From Acidobacteria bacterium Ga0077522 (GTDB lineage Bacteria > Acidobacteriota > Vicinamibacteria > Vicinamibacterales > Vicinamibacteraceae), in contig LNDN01000010.1 of assembly GCA_001464065.1 (NCBI GenBank), positions 1-54,430 on the forward strand: a DNA stretch of 54,430 bases. Reading direction: 5' to 3'. The number at the start of each line of letters is the position of its first letter. Within the stretch, counting starts at the first letter, position 1. The translations under genes were made by a program, and so were the position numbers. The notes beneath the pieces were generated by a model, which was given only the letters and a program-made list of their open reading frames with translations, made no database searches and had not been told where the DNA came from. This document shows positions 25,217 through 36,662 of this stretch, piece by piece.

Positions 25217-26215
25217 ATGCGCTGCATCTCTGCCGGTTCCGCCCTCCTCCTCGCCCTCGTGTCGGCTGCGGCCGCGTCCGCCGAGACGCATCGGTTCACA
25301 CCGACCGCGGGCGTGCCGACCTTCGCGGTGCGCGAGCCGGTGCTTCGGCTGAAGCCGGGCGATATCGTCGAATCACAGACGTTCTCGCGCCCCGGCGACT
25401 ACTACGAGAAGGCCGGGGGGCCGTGGCCCGGCGAGGTCGGGCCGTTCTTCATCGAGGGGTTGACGCCAGACGACACGCTCGTCGTGAAGATCATCCGCCT
25501 CCGGCCCAACCGCGACACCGCCGTGTCCGCCGTCGTGCCGATGGGGATCAGCGCCGTCGCCGGCGACAGTCGGACGCGCATCCTGAACGACCCGCTGCCC
25601 TCGAGGCGTTTCGTCTGGACCCTCGACCGCACCCGCAACGTCGGCATCCTCGACCTGCCCAACTCGGCCAGCAAGCGCATCGAGCTCCCCCTGCGCCCGA
25701 TGCTGGGCCGCGTGGCCGTCGCCCCGGCCGGCCAGGAGGCCTGGGGCGGCCTCTGGCCCGGCAACTTCGGCGGCAACATGGACGCCTCCGACGTGCGCGA
25801 AGGCGCGACCGTCCACCTGCCGGTGTTTCACGAGGGGGGCTACTTCTACTTCGGCGATGGGCACGCGCTGCAGGGCGATGGCGAGATCGTCGGCTCGGGC
25901 CTCGAGACCACGATGGACGTGACGCTGCAGTTCGACGTCATCAAGGGCCGGAAGATTGCCTGGCCCCGGATCGAGGACGAGACCCACATCATGGTGGCCG
26001 GAAGCGTGCGTCCGCTCGTGGATGCGTTCCGGATCGCCCACGTCGAGCTGATCCAGTGGCTGGTGGACGACTACGGGTTCGACAAGATGGAGGCGTATCA
26101 GGTGGTGTCGCAGGGGGGCGTCAGCCGGATCGCCAACGTCGTCGACCCGAACTACACCGTGGTGGCCAAGTTCCCCAAGTCGGCCTTGCCACCACGGGTG
26201 CGGCGCACGCCCTGA
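25217..26215 (+). CDS. Secreted acetamidase/formamidase family protein
   Basis: 332-aa homologue of the FmdA/AmdA amidase family, which hydrolyses formamide or acetamide to acid and ammonia. The N-terminus MRCISAGSALLLALVSAAAASA is a signal peptide, so it acts outside the cytoplasm, unlike classical cytoplasmic FmdA. Family features: LKPGDIVESQT, GPFFIEGLTPDDTLVVKI, WPGNFGGNMD, GATVHLPVFHEGGYFYFGDGHALQGDGEI and the TTMDVTLQFDV core. It starts at 25217. No Shine-Dalgarno; a TACCAT box lies just upstream. A hairpin terminator follows. Confidence 0.88.
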   Translation: MRCISAGSALLLALVSAAAASAETHRFTPTAGVPTFAVREPVLRLKPGDIVESQTFSRPGDYYEKAGGPWPGEVGPFFIEGLTPDDTLVVKIIRLRPNRDTAVSAVVPMGISAVAGDSRTRILNDPLPSRRFVWTLDRTRNVGILDLPNSASKRIELPLRPMLGRVAVAPAGQEAWGGLWPGNFGGNMDASDVREGATVHLPVFHEGGYFYFGDGHALQGDGEIVGSGLETTMDVTLQFDVIKGRKIAWPRIEDETHIMVAGSVRPLVDAFRIAHVELIQWLVDDYGFDKMEAYQVVSQGGVSRIANVVDPNYTVVAKFPKSALPPRVRRTP

Positions 26216-26249
26216 GGTGTCGGGCGGCGGGAACGGCGAACAAGGAAAC

Positions 26250-26277
26250 GGCCGGACGCTCTTGCGAGTGTCCGGCC
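26250..26277. terminator. Terminator between the amidase gene and tRNA-Pro
   Basis: Stem GGCCGGAC / GTCCGGCC (with an inner CTC/GAG pairing) between the two convergent units. It is followed by ATTT on the plus strand and by GTTTCCTTG on the minus strand, so it can serve both. Confidence 0.75.
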
Positions 26278-26290
26278 ATTTCGAATCTTC

Positions 26291-26368
<78 letters not shown>

Positions 26369-26488
26369 CAACTCGACGAGTCTACACCGACACCCGCGAC
26401 GGCTGCAATCCCGGAACGCGCTCCTGCCGAAAAAATCGGCGCACGCACCAGCCCTCAAGTTCCCGGCACGGCCGCCGATTGCCTTCGT

Positions 26489-26674
26489 ATGACCGGGATC
26501 CCTTCCATCGCCAGCACGGGCAGCGACGCCACCGTGGCCGCCCGCACGGACCGCACGACCCTGGCAGTCAGCAAGGCGCTGCAGGAGAAGAAGCGCGAGG
26601 CCGAAGCCATGGTGCGCCTCATCGAGGGCGCAGGCAATTCGGGCAAGGGGCAGCTCGTGAACTACCAGGCCTGA
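26489..26674 (+). CDS. Small YjfB-like putative motility protein
   Basis: 61-aa protein: a Ser/Thr/Ala N-terminus, a helix (TLAVSKALQEKKREAEAMVRLI) and a Gly-rich stretch ending QLVNYQA. The order of a Leu-Lys-Ala helix followed by a short Gly/Asn tail resembles the YjfB-type small putative motility proteins of flagellated bacteria. The resemblance is weak and based on pattern only. No Shine-Dalgarno is obvious. Its stop and that of surE together form a 10-bp palindrome. Confidence 0.5.
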   Translation: MTGIPSIASTGSDATVAARTDRTTLAVSKALQEKKREAEAMVRLIEGAGNSGKGQLVNYQA

Positions 26675-26678
26675 GGCC

Positions 26679-27440
26679 TCACCCGCGCTGGCGCGTGCGT
26701 GCCCGCTCCACCATCGCGGCGGTCCCTGCCATCGCCGCATGCGCGGTCAGATCCGCGTGCAGCGGTGTGACGGAGATGCGGCCGGCCTTGACCGCCTCGT
26801 AGTCCGTGTCTGCGCGCGGCGCCCACTCGACTCGCCCCTCGTCCAGCCAGAAGTACGGCCGCCCCCAGGGGTCTTCGCGACGCAGGACGTTGGTGGTGTG
26901 CGTCCGCGCAGCCTGAATGGTCGTGGCCCAGCCGTTCGGCACGCCCTGCGGCACGTTGACGTTCAGCAGGACCCGAGAAGGCAACCCCTGCTCGAGCACC
27001 TCGCGAGCCACGGCGCCACCCGCCGCCGCGGCATGCGTGAAGTCATACACCGGGCCGCGCTGCATCGACACCGCGACCGCGGGCACGCCCATCAACACGC
27101 CCTCCAGCGCGCCGCCGATCGTCCCCGAGTAGGTGACGTCGTCGCCGACATTCCACCCCTTGTTGATGCCGGACACGACCATGTCGGGCAGGCGCCCCTC
27201 GAGAACCTGCGAGATGGCGATGTTGACGCAATCGGCGGGCGTGCCGTCCACCGCGTGGATGTCCGGGCTGATCGTGCGCAGACGTAGGGGCCTGGCCAGC
27301 GTGAGGGCATGGCCGATGGCGCTGGCCTCGCCGACCGGCGCGCACACCACCACCCGTCCGAGCGGCCGCAACGCCTCGGCCAGCGCATGCAGGCCCTCGG
27401 ATTCCACACCATCGTCGTTCGTAAGGAGGATCGTACTCAT
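26679..27440 (-). CDS. surE: 5'-nucleotidase SurE
   Basis: Metal-dependent nucleoside 5'(3')-monophosphatase, 253 aa, family length. The metal-binding N-terminus is MSTILLTNDDG (N8, D9, D10). Further motifs are CAPVGEASAIGHALTL, VDGTPADCVNIAI, VVSGINKGWNVGDDVTYSGTIG and the C-terminal Y/F-x-W segment. The start at 27440 is required by the motif; the longer upstream frame crosses the repeat at 27447-27470 and hemH. It converges with the small YjfB-like gene and diverges from hemH. Confidence 0.95.
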   Translation of the reverse strand: MSTILLTNDDGVESEGLHALAEALRPLGRVVVCAPVGEASAIGHALTLARPLRLRTISPDIHAVDGTPADCVNIAISQVLEGRLPDMVVSGINKGWNVGDDVTYSGTIGGALEGVLMGVPAVAVSMQRGPVYDFTHAAAAGGAVAREVLEQGLPSRVLLNVNVPQGVPNGWATTIQAARTHTTNVLRREDPWGRPYFWLDEGRVEWAPRADTDYEAVKAGRISVTPLHADLTAHAAMAGTAAMVERARTRQRG

Positions 27441-27446
27441 AGGCAC

Positions 27447-27470
27447 TCGGGAGTCGGGAGTCGGAGGTCG
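27447..27470. repeat. Heptamer tandem repeat TCGGGAG
   Basis: TCGGGAG, TCGGGAG, TCGGAGG, TCG in the surE-hemH spacer. A short tandem repeat of about 3.5 units. Confidence 0.6.
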
Positions 27471-27518
27471 ACCGGGGTGTCGGCACGCCCGTGAATCACG
27501 GCCACGTTCCCCGGAGTC

Positions 27519-27524
27519 TATTAT
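27519..27524 (+). promoter_or_regulatory. TATTAT -10 box of hemH
   Basis: Near-consensus -10 hexamer ending 10 bases before the hemH ATG, implying a start of transcription about four bases before it. The -35 region is weak. Confidence 0.45.
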
Positions 27525-27534
27525 CGGAGCAGCC

Positions 27535-28560
27535 ATGCCCGCGCCCTTCGATGCCGTCCTGCTCGTCTCCTTCGGGGGGCCCCTCGGTCCCGCGGATATC
27601 CGCCCCTTCCTCGCCAATGTCCTTCGTGGCCGGCGCATCCCGCCGCAGCGCATCGAGGCGGTGGCCCATCACTACGAGCTGTTCGGCGGCGTGTCGCCGA
27701 TCACCGAGTACACCGACGCGCAGGCCGCCGGGCTGCGGGCCGAGCTGGCGCGGCGGGGCCTCGACCTGCCCGTCTACATCGGGGCGCGCAACTGGACGCC
27801 GCTGCTGCCCGACGTGCTGGCCCGGATGGCCCAGGATGGCGTGACGCGGGCCATCGGCGTCGTGGCGGCGGCCCACCGCTCGTACTCGAGCTGTACGCAG
27901 TACAAGCAGAATGTGCTGCAGGCGCGAGAGGCGGTCTGGGCAGGTGGGCAGCGCCCGGTGGAGGTGACCTACGTCGGTGACTGGCACCTCCACGATGGCT
28001 TCCTCACGGCGGTGGCTGACCACGTCCTGGTGGCCCGGGACACCCTGCCGGCCGAGACCCGGACGGCCGCGCGCCTCGTGTTCACGGCCCACAGCATCCC
28101 GATGTCGATGAGCGGCGCGGAGTCGTACCGTCTTCAGCTGCGCAGCTCCGCGGCCGAAGTGGCGCGGCGATTGGGGGTCAGCGACTGGGATCTCGTGTTC
28201 CAGAGCCGCAGCGGACGCCCCGAGGACCCCTGGCTGGACCCCGACGTCAACGACTACCTGAGGGCTGCACACGCGACCGGCACCCTGAAGGCGGTCGTCC
28301 TGAGCCCCATCGGCTTCGTCTGCGACCACATCGAGGTGCTCTACGACCTCGATCACGAAGCCCGGGCGACCTGCGACGAACTGGGTCTGCCGATGGCTCG
28401 TGCGTCGGCCGTCAACGCGCATCCGGCGTTCATCGGCACCATGGCCGACATGGTCGGCCGCACGTGGGAGACCTACAGACGGGGGCGCCCGCTGACGCTG
28501 GTGCACCCCGACCACCCCAACGCCACGGAGTTGCCCCCACCGGCGGTGCCGGGCGCCTGA
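27535..28560 (+). CDS. hemH: Ferrochelatase
   Basis: Inserts Fe(II) into the porphyrin in the last step(s) of heme synthesis, 341 aa. Family features: LLVSFGGPLGPADIRPFL, the substrate-loop GGVSPITEYTDAQA, the metal-binding histidine in VFTAHSIPMSM, and the C-terminal PIGFVCDHIEVLYDLD with the conserved glutamate. There is no membrane tail. The start at 27535 is the only one that fits the motif; TATTAT lies just upstream. The stop codon lies inside a terminator hairpin. Confidence 0.95.
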   Translation: MPAPFDAVLLVSFGGPLGPADIRPFLANVLRGRRIPPQRIEAVAHHYELFGGVSPITEYTDAQAAGLRAELARRGLDLPVYIGARNWTPLLPDVLARMAQDGVTRAIGVVAAAHRSYSSCTQYKQNVLQAREAVWAGGQRPVEVTYVGDWHLHDGFLTAVADHVLVARDTLPAETRTAARLVFTAHSIPMSMSGAESYRLQLRSSAAEVARRLGVSDWDLVFQSRSGRPEDPWLDPDVNDYLRAAHATGTLKAVVLSPIGFVCDHIEVLYDLDHEARATCDELGLPMARASAVNAHPAFIGTMADMVGRTWETYRRGRPLTLVHPDHPNATELPPPAVPGA

Positions 28561-28575
28561 CCGCAGGCGCCCGGC
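28548..28575. terminator. Terminator over the hemH stop codon
   Basis: Perfect 12-bp stem GCCGGGCGCCTG / CAGGCGCCCGGC with a four-base loop that includes part of the TGA. It also precedes the end of the opposing bacilliredoxin gene (28587). Confidence 0.75.
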
Positions 28576-28586
28576 CGAGCGCACGC

Positions 28587-29015
28587 CTACGCGTTCTGCG
28601 TGGCGCAGTACTTGTCGAACGCGGCGGTCAGGGCCTGGGCGATGCCATCCGCCGAGTTCCCCTCGATCTGGTGCCGCTCCATCATGTACACCAGCTTGCC
28701 GTCGCGCAGGATCCCGAGCGAGGGCGACGACGGCGGGTAGCCCGTGAAGTAGGACCGGGCCCGATCGGTGGCGTCGATGTCGGCACCCGCGAACACCGTC
28801 ACGGCGTGATCCGGCTTGGCGGCGTGCTGCATCGCGCGCGCGATGCCGGGGCGTGCCTTGCCCGCCGCACACCCGCAGACCGAGTTCACGACCACGAGCG
28901 TGGTGCCCTGCTGGGCGACTGCCTGGTCCACGTCGGCGGCCGTGCGGAGCTCGGTGAAGCCGACATCGGTCAGTTCTTCGCGCATCGGAGCGATCAGGAA
29001 TTCTGGATAAGCCAT
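28587..29015 (-). CDS. Bacilliredoxin BrxA/BrxB family protein (YphP/YqiW)
   Basis: 142-aa thiol-disulfide protein of the family that removes bacillithiol from proteins. The active site is VVNSVCGCAAGKARPGIA (CGC), and FAGADIDATDRARSYFTGYPPSSPS is also family-typical. It opens MAYPEFLIAPMREELTDVGFTEL, so the start at 29015 was preferred to the long upstream frame. It is the third gene after terC and the ATP-grasp gene, 41 bases behind the latter, so an operon is likely. Whether this organism makes bacillithiol cannot be seen here. Confidence 0.9.
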   Translation of the reverse strand: MAYPEFLIAPMREELTDVGFTELRTAADVDQAVAQQGTTLVVVNSVCGCAAGKARPGIARAMQHAAKPDHAVTVFAGADIDATDRARSYFTGYPPSSPSLGILRDGKLVYMMERHQIEGNSADGIAQALTAAFDKYCATQNA

Positions 29016-29056
29016 CGGTGTCTCTACTCCTTCAGGGGCCGCGCCCCGGTTGTGCG

Positions 29057-30073
29057 TCAGACCGTCGCCGCGAGGCGACGTCGCGAGCTGGCCGTGGCAT
29101 GGGCCTCGACCAGGAAGTCGACAAACGGCACCCACGGATCGAATCCGATCACGGAGGGCGCGTCGGCGACGAAGTTCGACAGGGCGTTCAGGTCGTAGAA
29201 GTACGGCTGCCCGTCGCGGTCGTCCACCACGTATTCGACGCCACCGACATCGAACCCGGCGGCGTCGGTCATCCGCACCACCGCGTCGATGATGGCCTGC
29301 GGCGGGTGCGCCTGCACGGCGCGCTTGCCGGCCGACGGCAGCGAGATCGCGCAATTGCCGCCGAGTTCGACCGGACCGACCGGTTCCTGCGCGCCGGGAG
29401 CCGGCAGTTCGCACAGATCGGCCGGGCACAGGTTGAAGCTCTGGCCAGTGACGGGAATGGCAATCGCGTAGAGGTACTTCCCCGCGAGAACCTCTACACG
29501 GGTGATCTGTGAGTCCCGCGCCGGGATGAACTCCTGCACCAGGGCCAGGTGATCGACACCGAAGTCCAGTTGCCCGGCCTCGGCGGCCGCCCGCAGGTCG
29601 CTCTCGCGGTCGAATCGGAGCACACCGGCCCCGCTCCCGCCCACGCTGGGCTTCACGACGACCGGCCAGCGCAGGCCCTCGGTCGCGGCGACCGCCTCAC
29701 TGGCGGCGTTGATGACGCGCGTCCTGGGAAACGGCAGGCCGAGGTCGGCCAGCAGGGCCATCTGTCGGACCTTGGAGATCTCGTAGCTGTAGGCGCGAGC
29801 CCCGTTGATGACCCGGACCCCACCCGCCTCGGCCGACTCGAGATACTGCAGGGTCGGCAGGATGCCGTGGCCATGGCCACGGCGATCGGCCGACGGGCTC
29901 ATGCGGTTCACGAGGAGGTCTGGCGCGGCCGCGCGTGCCCCGGCGTCGTGCTTCCAGTCCGGCACGAAGCGCAAGGCCCCGGCGTGCACACGGCGGTACG
30001 GCACGGCACGGGCGTCGAGGGCCTCGAAGAGCCGGGCGAACCACGCCGGGTGCTCGTAGAGGATGTCGATCAT
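29057..30073 (-). CDS. ATP-grasp domain protein (RimK-like)
   Basis: 338-aa ATP-grasp enzyme, expected to join a carboxylate to an amine or thiol by way of an acyl phosphate. Visible motifs: VNRMSPSADRRGHGHGIL, YSYEISKVRQMALLADLGLPFPRT, the ATP-binding lysine segment WPVVVKPSVGGSGAGV, LVQEFIPARDSQITRVEVL and the metal-site end DRDGQPYFYDLNALSNF (E/N residues). The substrate is unknown. The start overlaps the terC stop (ATGA), so translation is coupled. RimK-like ATP-grasp proteins are known near TerC-family genes. Confidence 0.88.
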   Translation of the reverse strand: MIDILYEHPAWFARLFEALDARAVPYRRVHAGALRFVPDWKHDAGARAAAPDLLVNRMSPSADRRGHGHGILPTLQYLESAEAGGVRVINGARAYSYEISKVRQMALLADLGLPFPRTRVINAASEAVAATEGLRWPVVVKPSVGGSGAGVLRFDRESDLRAAAEAGQLDFGVDHLALVQEFIPARDSQITRVEVLAGKYLYAIAIPVTGQSFNLCPADLCELPAPGAQEPVGPVELGGNCAISLPSAGKRAVQAHPPQAIIDAVVRMTDAAGFDVGGVEYVVDDRDGQPYFYDLNALSNFVADAPSVIGFDPWVPFVDFLVEAHATASSRRRLAATV

Positions 30074-30801
30074 TCCGAGTGCTCCTTCAACAGGTCCGCC
30101 GCATCGTCGTCGGGCACGTCGACGGGCCCCTGGTAGCGGGCGTAGAGGTAGAACCCGCCGAAGATGACGACGATCAGCCCCAGCGACAGCCACTTGGGGA
30201 TCTCGAAGTGGATGTAGCCGATCTGATGGCCGTACTCGACCAGCAGCTTGATGCCCACCCACGCGATGATGACGAAGGCGCCGTCGACCAGCGCCGGGAA
30301 CCGCTGCACCACGGCGAGCAACTGACCAATCAGCAGTCGCATCGCGACGATGCCGAGCAGGCCGCCGGTGATGATCACCCACAGCTTCGGCGACATCGCC
30401 ACCGCCACGAGGATGGAATCGATGGCGAACACGATGTCGGTCAGTTCGACCTTGACGACGGTGGTCCAGAAGGCGCCGAGGCCGAGCCAGCTCGTCGCCG
30501 GCTTGATGTTCTTGCGCGCTTCGTGATCGCCGCCGCGGAAGTGCTGGATGGGCAGCCAGAGCAGGTAGAGCGCGCCGACCAGCTTCACCCACGCCAGCCC
30601 GATCATGTAGGCCGCGAAGATGGTGGCCAGCCCGCGGAAGGCGAAGGCACCGAGGATGCCGTACCGCAGGGCCTTGCGCTGCTGGTCGCGCGGCAGCGAC
30701 AGCACCAGGATCGCGAGGACGAGGGCGTTGTCGGCGCTGAGCAGGCCCTCGAGCAGCACGAGCAGCCCGATGGTCAGCAGATCTGAAGGAACGAAATCCA
30801 C
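30070..30801 (-). CDS. TerC family integral membrane protein
   Basis: 243-aa polytopic protein with about seven helices. The TerC signature residues are present: LLEGLLSADNALVLAILV (acidic residues in helix 1/2), KALRYGILGAFAFRGLATIF and VELTDIVFAIDSILVAVAM. It ends in an acidic tail. Relatives export Mn or act in tellurite and metal stress. It heads the terC / ATP-grasp / bacilliredoxin operon and faces away from hspR. I looked for a yybP-ykoY (Mn) riboswitch upstream and saw none. Confidence 0.92.
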   Translation of the reverse strand: MDFVPSDLLTIGLLVLLEGLLSADNALVLAILVLSLPRDQQRKALRYGILGAFAFRGLATIFAAYMIGLAWVKLVGALYLLWLPIQHFRGGDHEARKNIKPATSWLGLGAFWTTVVKVELTDIVFAIDSILVAVAMSPKLWVIITGGLLGIVAMRLLIGQLLAVVQRFPALVDGAFVIIAWVGIKLLVEYGHQIGYIHFEIPKWLSLGLIVVIFGGFYLYARYQGPVDVPDDDAADLLKEHSE

Positions 30802-30946
30802 GATGCCTCGGCTGCGCCTGCCCCCCCGGACGCCATGTCCGGCACAGGCACAGACATCCAGTATGCGGCAACCGCAGGCCGACGCCTACGGCCATGACGC
30901 GGCGAGCGGACGGCCGCCCGCGGGTTGACGCTCGGCGAGGCAGCAC

Positions 30947-30990
30947 ATTGACACGGTTCGCATCAAGGCATAGACTCGGTCTGTGTCAAT
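30947..30990 (+). promoter_or_regulatory. hspR promoter with flanking inverted repeat
   Basis: TTGACA (30948-30953), 17 bases, TAGACT (30971-30976): a strong sigma-70-type promoter. ATTGACAC (30947-30954) and GTGTCAAT (30983-30990) form a perfect 8-bp inverted repeat enclosing it. Transcription would start at about 30983, the first base of the GTG start codon. The arms share TTGA with the HspR HAIR box, but the spacing (28) differs from HAIR (7). Confidence 0.6.
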
Positions 30991-31360
30991 GAGCGACGAC
31001 CGGCCCCGCACGGATCACGCGATGCCGCAGGAGGAGTTCATCCTCATCAGCGTGGCGGCGCGTCACCTGGGCATGCATCCGCAGACCTTGCGCAAGTACG
31101 AGCGCCTCGGCCTGGTGCGGCCGACCCGGACGCTGGGCAGCATGCGGGTGTACTCGCACGATGAACTGCAACGGCTCCGGGTCATCAAGCACCTGGTCGA
31201 CGAGGCGGGCATCAACCTCGCGGGGGTGCAACGACTGCTGGCCGTGGCCGATGTGCTGCAGCGGATTCGGCCCCTGGCCACCGGCAGCGACTGGTCGCGG
31301 GCCTCGGCCCGGCGGCTGACGCAGGAACTGGATCGCCTGGGCGCGATGCTCGGGCTCTGA
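30983..31360 (+). CDS. hspR: MerR-family heat-shock repressor HspR
   Basis: 125-aa DNA-binding repressor of the HspR type. The HTH reads ILISVAARHLGMHPQTLRKYERLGLVRPTRTLGSMRVYSHDEL (in pieces), followed by the dimerisation helix LRVIKHLVDEAGINLAGVQRLLAV. HspR is known to repress dnaK and clpB operons with DnaK as corepressor; here the next genes are cbpA and clpB. The start could be GTG 30983 or ATG 30989. There is no Shine-Dalgarno and the promoter lies directly upstream, so a leaderless message is likely. Confidence 0.9.
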   Translation: MSMSDDRPRTDHAMPQEEFILISVAARHLGMHPQTLRKYERLGLVRPTRTLGSMRVYSHDELQRLRVIKHLVDEAGINLAGVQRLLAVADVLQRIRPLATGSDWSRASARRLTQELDRLGAMLGL

Positions 31361-31374
31361 GGAGAGGAGGCGGC

Positions 31375-32364
31375 ATGGAGTTCCGCGATTACTACGCCAC
31401 GCTCGGTGTGGCCAAGACCGCCTCCGCCAAGGAGATCAAGCAGGCCTTCCGCCGGCTGGCGCGCAAGCACCACCCCGACGTGAACCCTGGCAATGCCGGC
31501 GCCGAGAGCAAGTTCAAGGAGCTCAACGAGGCCTACGAAGTGCTCGGCGATGCCGACAAGCGGCGCAAGTACGACGAACTCGGCGCCAACTGGAAGGCCT
31601 ACGAGCAGGCCGAGAAGGCCGGCTTCGACCCGCGCGCGGGTGGCAGCCCGTTCGGCGGTGGCTGGGCGCCCCGGGGCGGGCCCGCCGGAGGGGCACCCGG
31701 CGGCAGCTATCGCAACGTCTCTCCGGAGGAATTCCAGGAGATGTTCGGCGAGGGGGCCAATCCCTTCTCCGACTTCTTCAAGACCTTCTTCGGGGGCGCG
31801 GGCGGCGCCGACCCGAATGGCGCGCGGACCCGCACACGATCGCGCCGGCCGGCGGCGGCACCGCAGGAGCACGAGCTGGCGATCAGCCTCGAGGAGGCGT
31901 TCAACGGCACGTCGCGCAAGGTCACGCTGTCGGGGCCGGACGGTGAGCGGTCGCTCGAGGTGCGCTTCCCTGCCGGGATTCGGGACGGCCAGAAGGTGCG
32001 CGCCGCCTCCGACGGGGGCGACGTCTTCTTCCGCGTGCGGATCGCGCCACACGGCCGCTTCGAGCCGCGCGGCGACCACGACCTCGCGACCCGCGTCCCG
32101 GTCGCCATTCCGGTCGCGGTGCTCGGCGGCGAGATCGAGGTGCTGCCGCTGGTCGGCACGCGCATTCGGGCCAGGGTGCCGCCGGGCGCCAGGTCCGGCG
32201 CCGTCCTCCGGCTGCGCGGGCACGGTCGCCCGATCCTGGGCAAGGCCGGTGAGCGCGGCGATCTCCTGGTCACCCTGGATCTCCAGGTGCCCACCGAGCT
32301 CACGCCGGAGGAACGGCTCCACTACGAGGCGCTGGCGGAGCTTCGCAAGGCGCAACCTGTCTAG
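31375..32364 (+). CDS. cbpA: DnaJ-like co-chaperone CbpA
   Basis: 329-aa J-domain protein without the zinc-finger region of DnaJ, hence CbpA type. The J domain covers residues 4-70 with HPD at 33-35 (KHHPDVNPG). A Gly/Phe-rich linker follows ([16 protein letters not shown]), then two C-terminal substrate-binding beta domains ([18 protein letters not shown] ... [12 protein letters not shown]). It lies 14 bases after hspR, after a GGAGAGGAGG, and before clpB. It likely stimulates DnaK ATPase activity; dnaK itself is not in the window. Confidence 0.93.
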   Translation: MEFRDYYATLGVAKTASAKEIKQAFRRLARKHHPDVNPGNAGAESKFKELNEAYEVLGDADKRRKYDELGANWKAYEQAEKAGFDPRAGGSPFGGGWAPRGGPAGGAPGGSYRNVSPEEFQEMFGEGANPFSDFFKTFFGGAGGADPNGARTRTRSRRPAAAPQEHELAISLEEAFNGTSRKVTLSGPDGERSLEVRFPAGIRDGQKVRAASDGGDVFFRVRIAPHGRFEPRGDHDLATRVPVAIPVAVLGGEIEVLPLVGTRIRARVPPGARSGAVLRLRGHGRPILGKAGERGDLLVTLDLQVPTELTPEERLHYEALAELRKAQPV

Positions 32365-32417
32365 AGGCTGACACGCAGGACCTGTCCCATCGACTTGATA
32401 TCGACCGGGGGGAAATC

Positions 32418-35024
<2,607 letters not shown>

Positions 35025-35056
35025 CACGCGCACGACCAGCCCCAGGGCGGAACGAC

Positions 35057-35092
35057 GGCGCAGGGCTTACAAGACTCCGTGAGCCCTGCGCC
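35057..35092. terminator. Terminator between clpB and rho
   Basis: Perfect 11-bp stem GGCGCAGGGCT / AGCCCTGCGCC with a 14-base loop, between convergent stops at 35024 and 35140. Confidence 0.75.
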
Positions 35093-35139
35093 AGGAGCCG
35101 GCCCTTCAGAGCCCACAGCCGTGAGCCCTGAGCCTGTCT

Positions 35140-36525
35140 CTACGGCTTGTGCATCGCGTTGAGGAAGTCGGCGTTGGTGCCCGACTTGGCCAGCTTGTCG
35201 ATCAGCAGCTCCATGGCCTCGGTGGCCGAGAGCGGGTTGATGACCTTGCGCAGCACCCAGATGCGGTTGAGGTCCTCCTTCGGGATGAGGAGTTCCTCCT
35301 TGCGCGTGCCGCTCTTGGTGATGTCGATGGCCGGGAACACGCGCTTGTCCACCAGCTTGCGATCCAGGTGGATTTCCATGTTGCCGGTGCCCTTGAACTC
35401 CTCGAAGATCACTTCGTCCATGCGTGAACCCGTGTCGACGAGGGCGGTGGCGATGATCGTCAGCGATCCGCCCTCCTCGATGTTGCGGGCCGCGCCGAAG
35501 AAGCGCTTCGGCTTCTGGAGGGCGTTGGAATCGACGCCGCCCGACAGCACCTTGCCCGACGGCGGCGACACGCTGTTGTAGGCACGGGCCAGACGCGTGA
35601 TCGAGTCGAGCAGGATGAGCACGTCCTTCTTGTGCTCGACCAGTCGCTTGGCCTTCTCGATCACCATCTCGGCGACCTGGACGTGCCGCTGCGCCGGCTC
35701 GTCGAAGGTGGACGAGATCACCTCGCCTCGCACCGACCGCTGCATGTCGGTGACCTCCTCGGGCCGCTCGTCGATGAGCAGGACGATGAGATACACCTCG
35801 GGATGGTTCTGCACGACCGACTGCGCGATGTTCTGCAGCAGCATCGTCTTGCCGGTGCGGGGCGGGGCGACGATCAGGCCGCGTTGCCCCTTGCCGACCG
35901 GCGTCATCAGGTCGAGCACCCGCGCCGCCAGGTTGTCCTTGGTGGTCTCGAGCGAGAACCGGGCCTGCGGGTAGAGCGGCGTCAGGTTCTCGAAGAAGAT
36001 CTTGTTGCGGGCGAACTCGGGCGCCTCGAAGTTGACGGCTTCGACCTTGATGAGCGCGAAGTAGCGCTCGCCGTCCTTCGGGGGCCGGATCTGGCCGCTG
36101 ATCGTGTCGCCCGTCTGCAGGTCGAACTTGCGGATCTGCGACGGCGAGACGTAGATGTCGTCGGGGCCCGCGAGGTAGTTGTAGTCGGGCGCCCGCAGGA
36201 AGCCGAAGCCGTCCGGCAGCACCTCGAGCACCCCTTCCGAGAAGATGAAGCCGCTCTGCTCGGTCTGGGCCTTCAGGATCTGGAAGATCAGCTCCTGCTT
36301 GCGCAACCCGGTCGCGCCGATGACTCCGAGGTCCTGTGCCACCTGCATCAGGGCCTGGATGTTCATCTCCTTCAACTGGCCGATCCGGAGGCTGGCCTCG
36401 CTGCCCTCCGGTGGCAGGTCGAGCGGGGGATCGTTGGCGACGTCGGGAATGTCGTTGACGGGGCGGCGGGGACCTGAGGGGCGGGGGCCGCGGCGGCCGC
36501 CGGAGCGCTTCTGAGCTGGTGCCAT
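35140..36525 (-). CDS. rho: Transcription termination factor Rho
   Basis: 461-aa RNA-dependent hexameric helicase. N-terminal helical region ([18 protein letters not shown]), cold-shock RNA-binding domain ([40 protein letters not shown]), P-loop [10 protein letters not shown], Walker [18 protein letters not shown]-loop/R-loop region ([19 protein letters not shown]) and [25 protein letters not shown]. The first 40 residues are a basic Arg/Pro/Gly extension. Start ATG at 36525. A TATACT box lies about 100 bp upstream. Confidence 0.98.
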   Translation of the reverse strand: MAPAQKRSGGRRGPRPSGPRRPVNDIPDVANDPPLDLPPEGSEASLRIGQLKEMNIQALMQVAQDLGVIGATGLRKQELIFQILKAQTEQSGFIFSEGVLEVLPDGFGFLRAPDYNYLAGPDDIYVSPSQIRKFDLQTGDTISGQIRPPKDGERYFALIKVEAVNFEAPEFARNKIFFENLTPLYPQARFSLETTKDNLAARVLDLMTPVGKGQRGLIVAPPRTGKTMLLQNIAQSVVQNHPEVYLIVLLIDERPEEVTDMQRSVRGEVISSTFDEPAQRHVQVAEMVIEKAKRLVEHKKDVLILLDSITRLARAYNSVSPPSGKVLSGGVDSNALQKPKRFFGAARNIEEGGSLTIIATALVDTGSRMDEVIFEEFKGTGNMEIHLDRKLVDKRVFPAIDITKSGTRKEELLIPKEDLNRIWVLRKVINPLSATEAMELLIDKLAKSGTNADFLNAMHKP

Positions 36526-36623
36526 GCTGTCTGCGGTGTCGAGAAGGGGTGAGGGCGAGCCGGGAGTCGGCGCGGCACGCGCGCCGCGCGAGGCGGGTCC
36601 CTGGAACCACGAGGTGAGGCGCC

Positions 36624-36653
36624 AGTATAGCCGGAAAACCCATGGTGTAGAAT
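36624..36653. promoter_or_regulatory. Divergent -10 boxes for rho and the glycosyltransferase
   Basis: Minus strand TATACT (36629-36624) for rho, with a weak TTCTAC as -35. Plus strand TAGAAT (36648-36653) ends nine bases before the GTG at 36663. Confidence 0.4.
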
Positions 36654-36662
36654 CCGGCCAGC

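Noticed and set aside
30802-30982. yybP-ykoY manganese riboswitch before terC
   Set aside because: I looked for the conserved core on the minus strand and did not find it.
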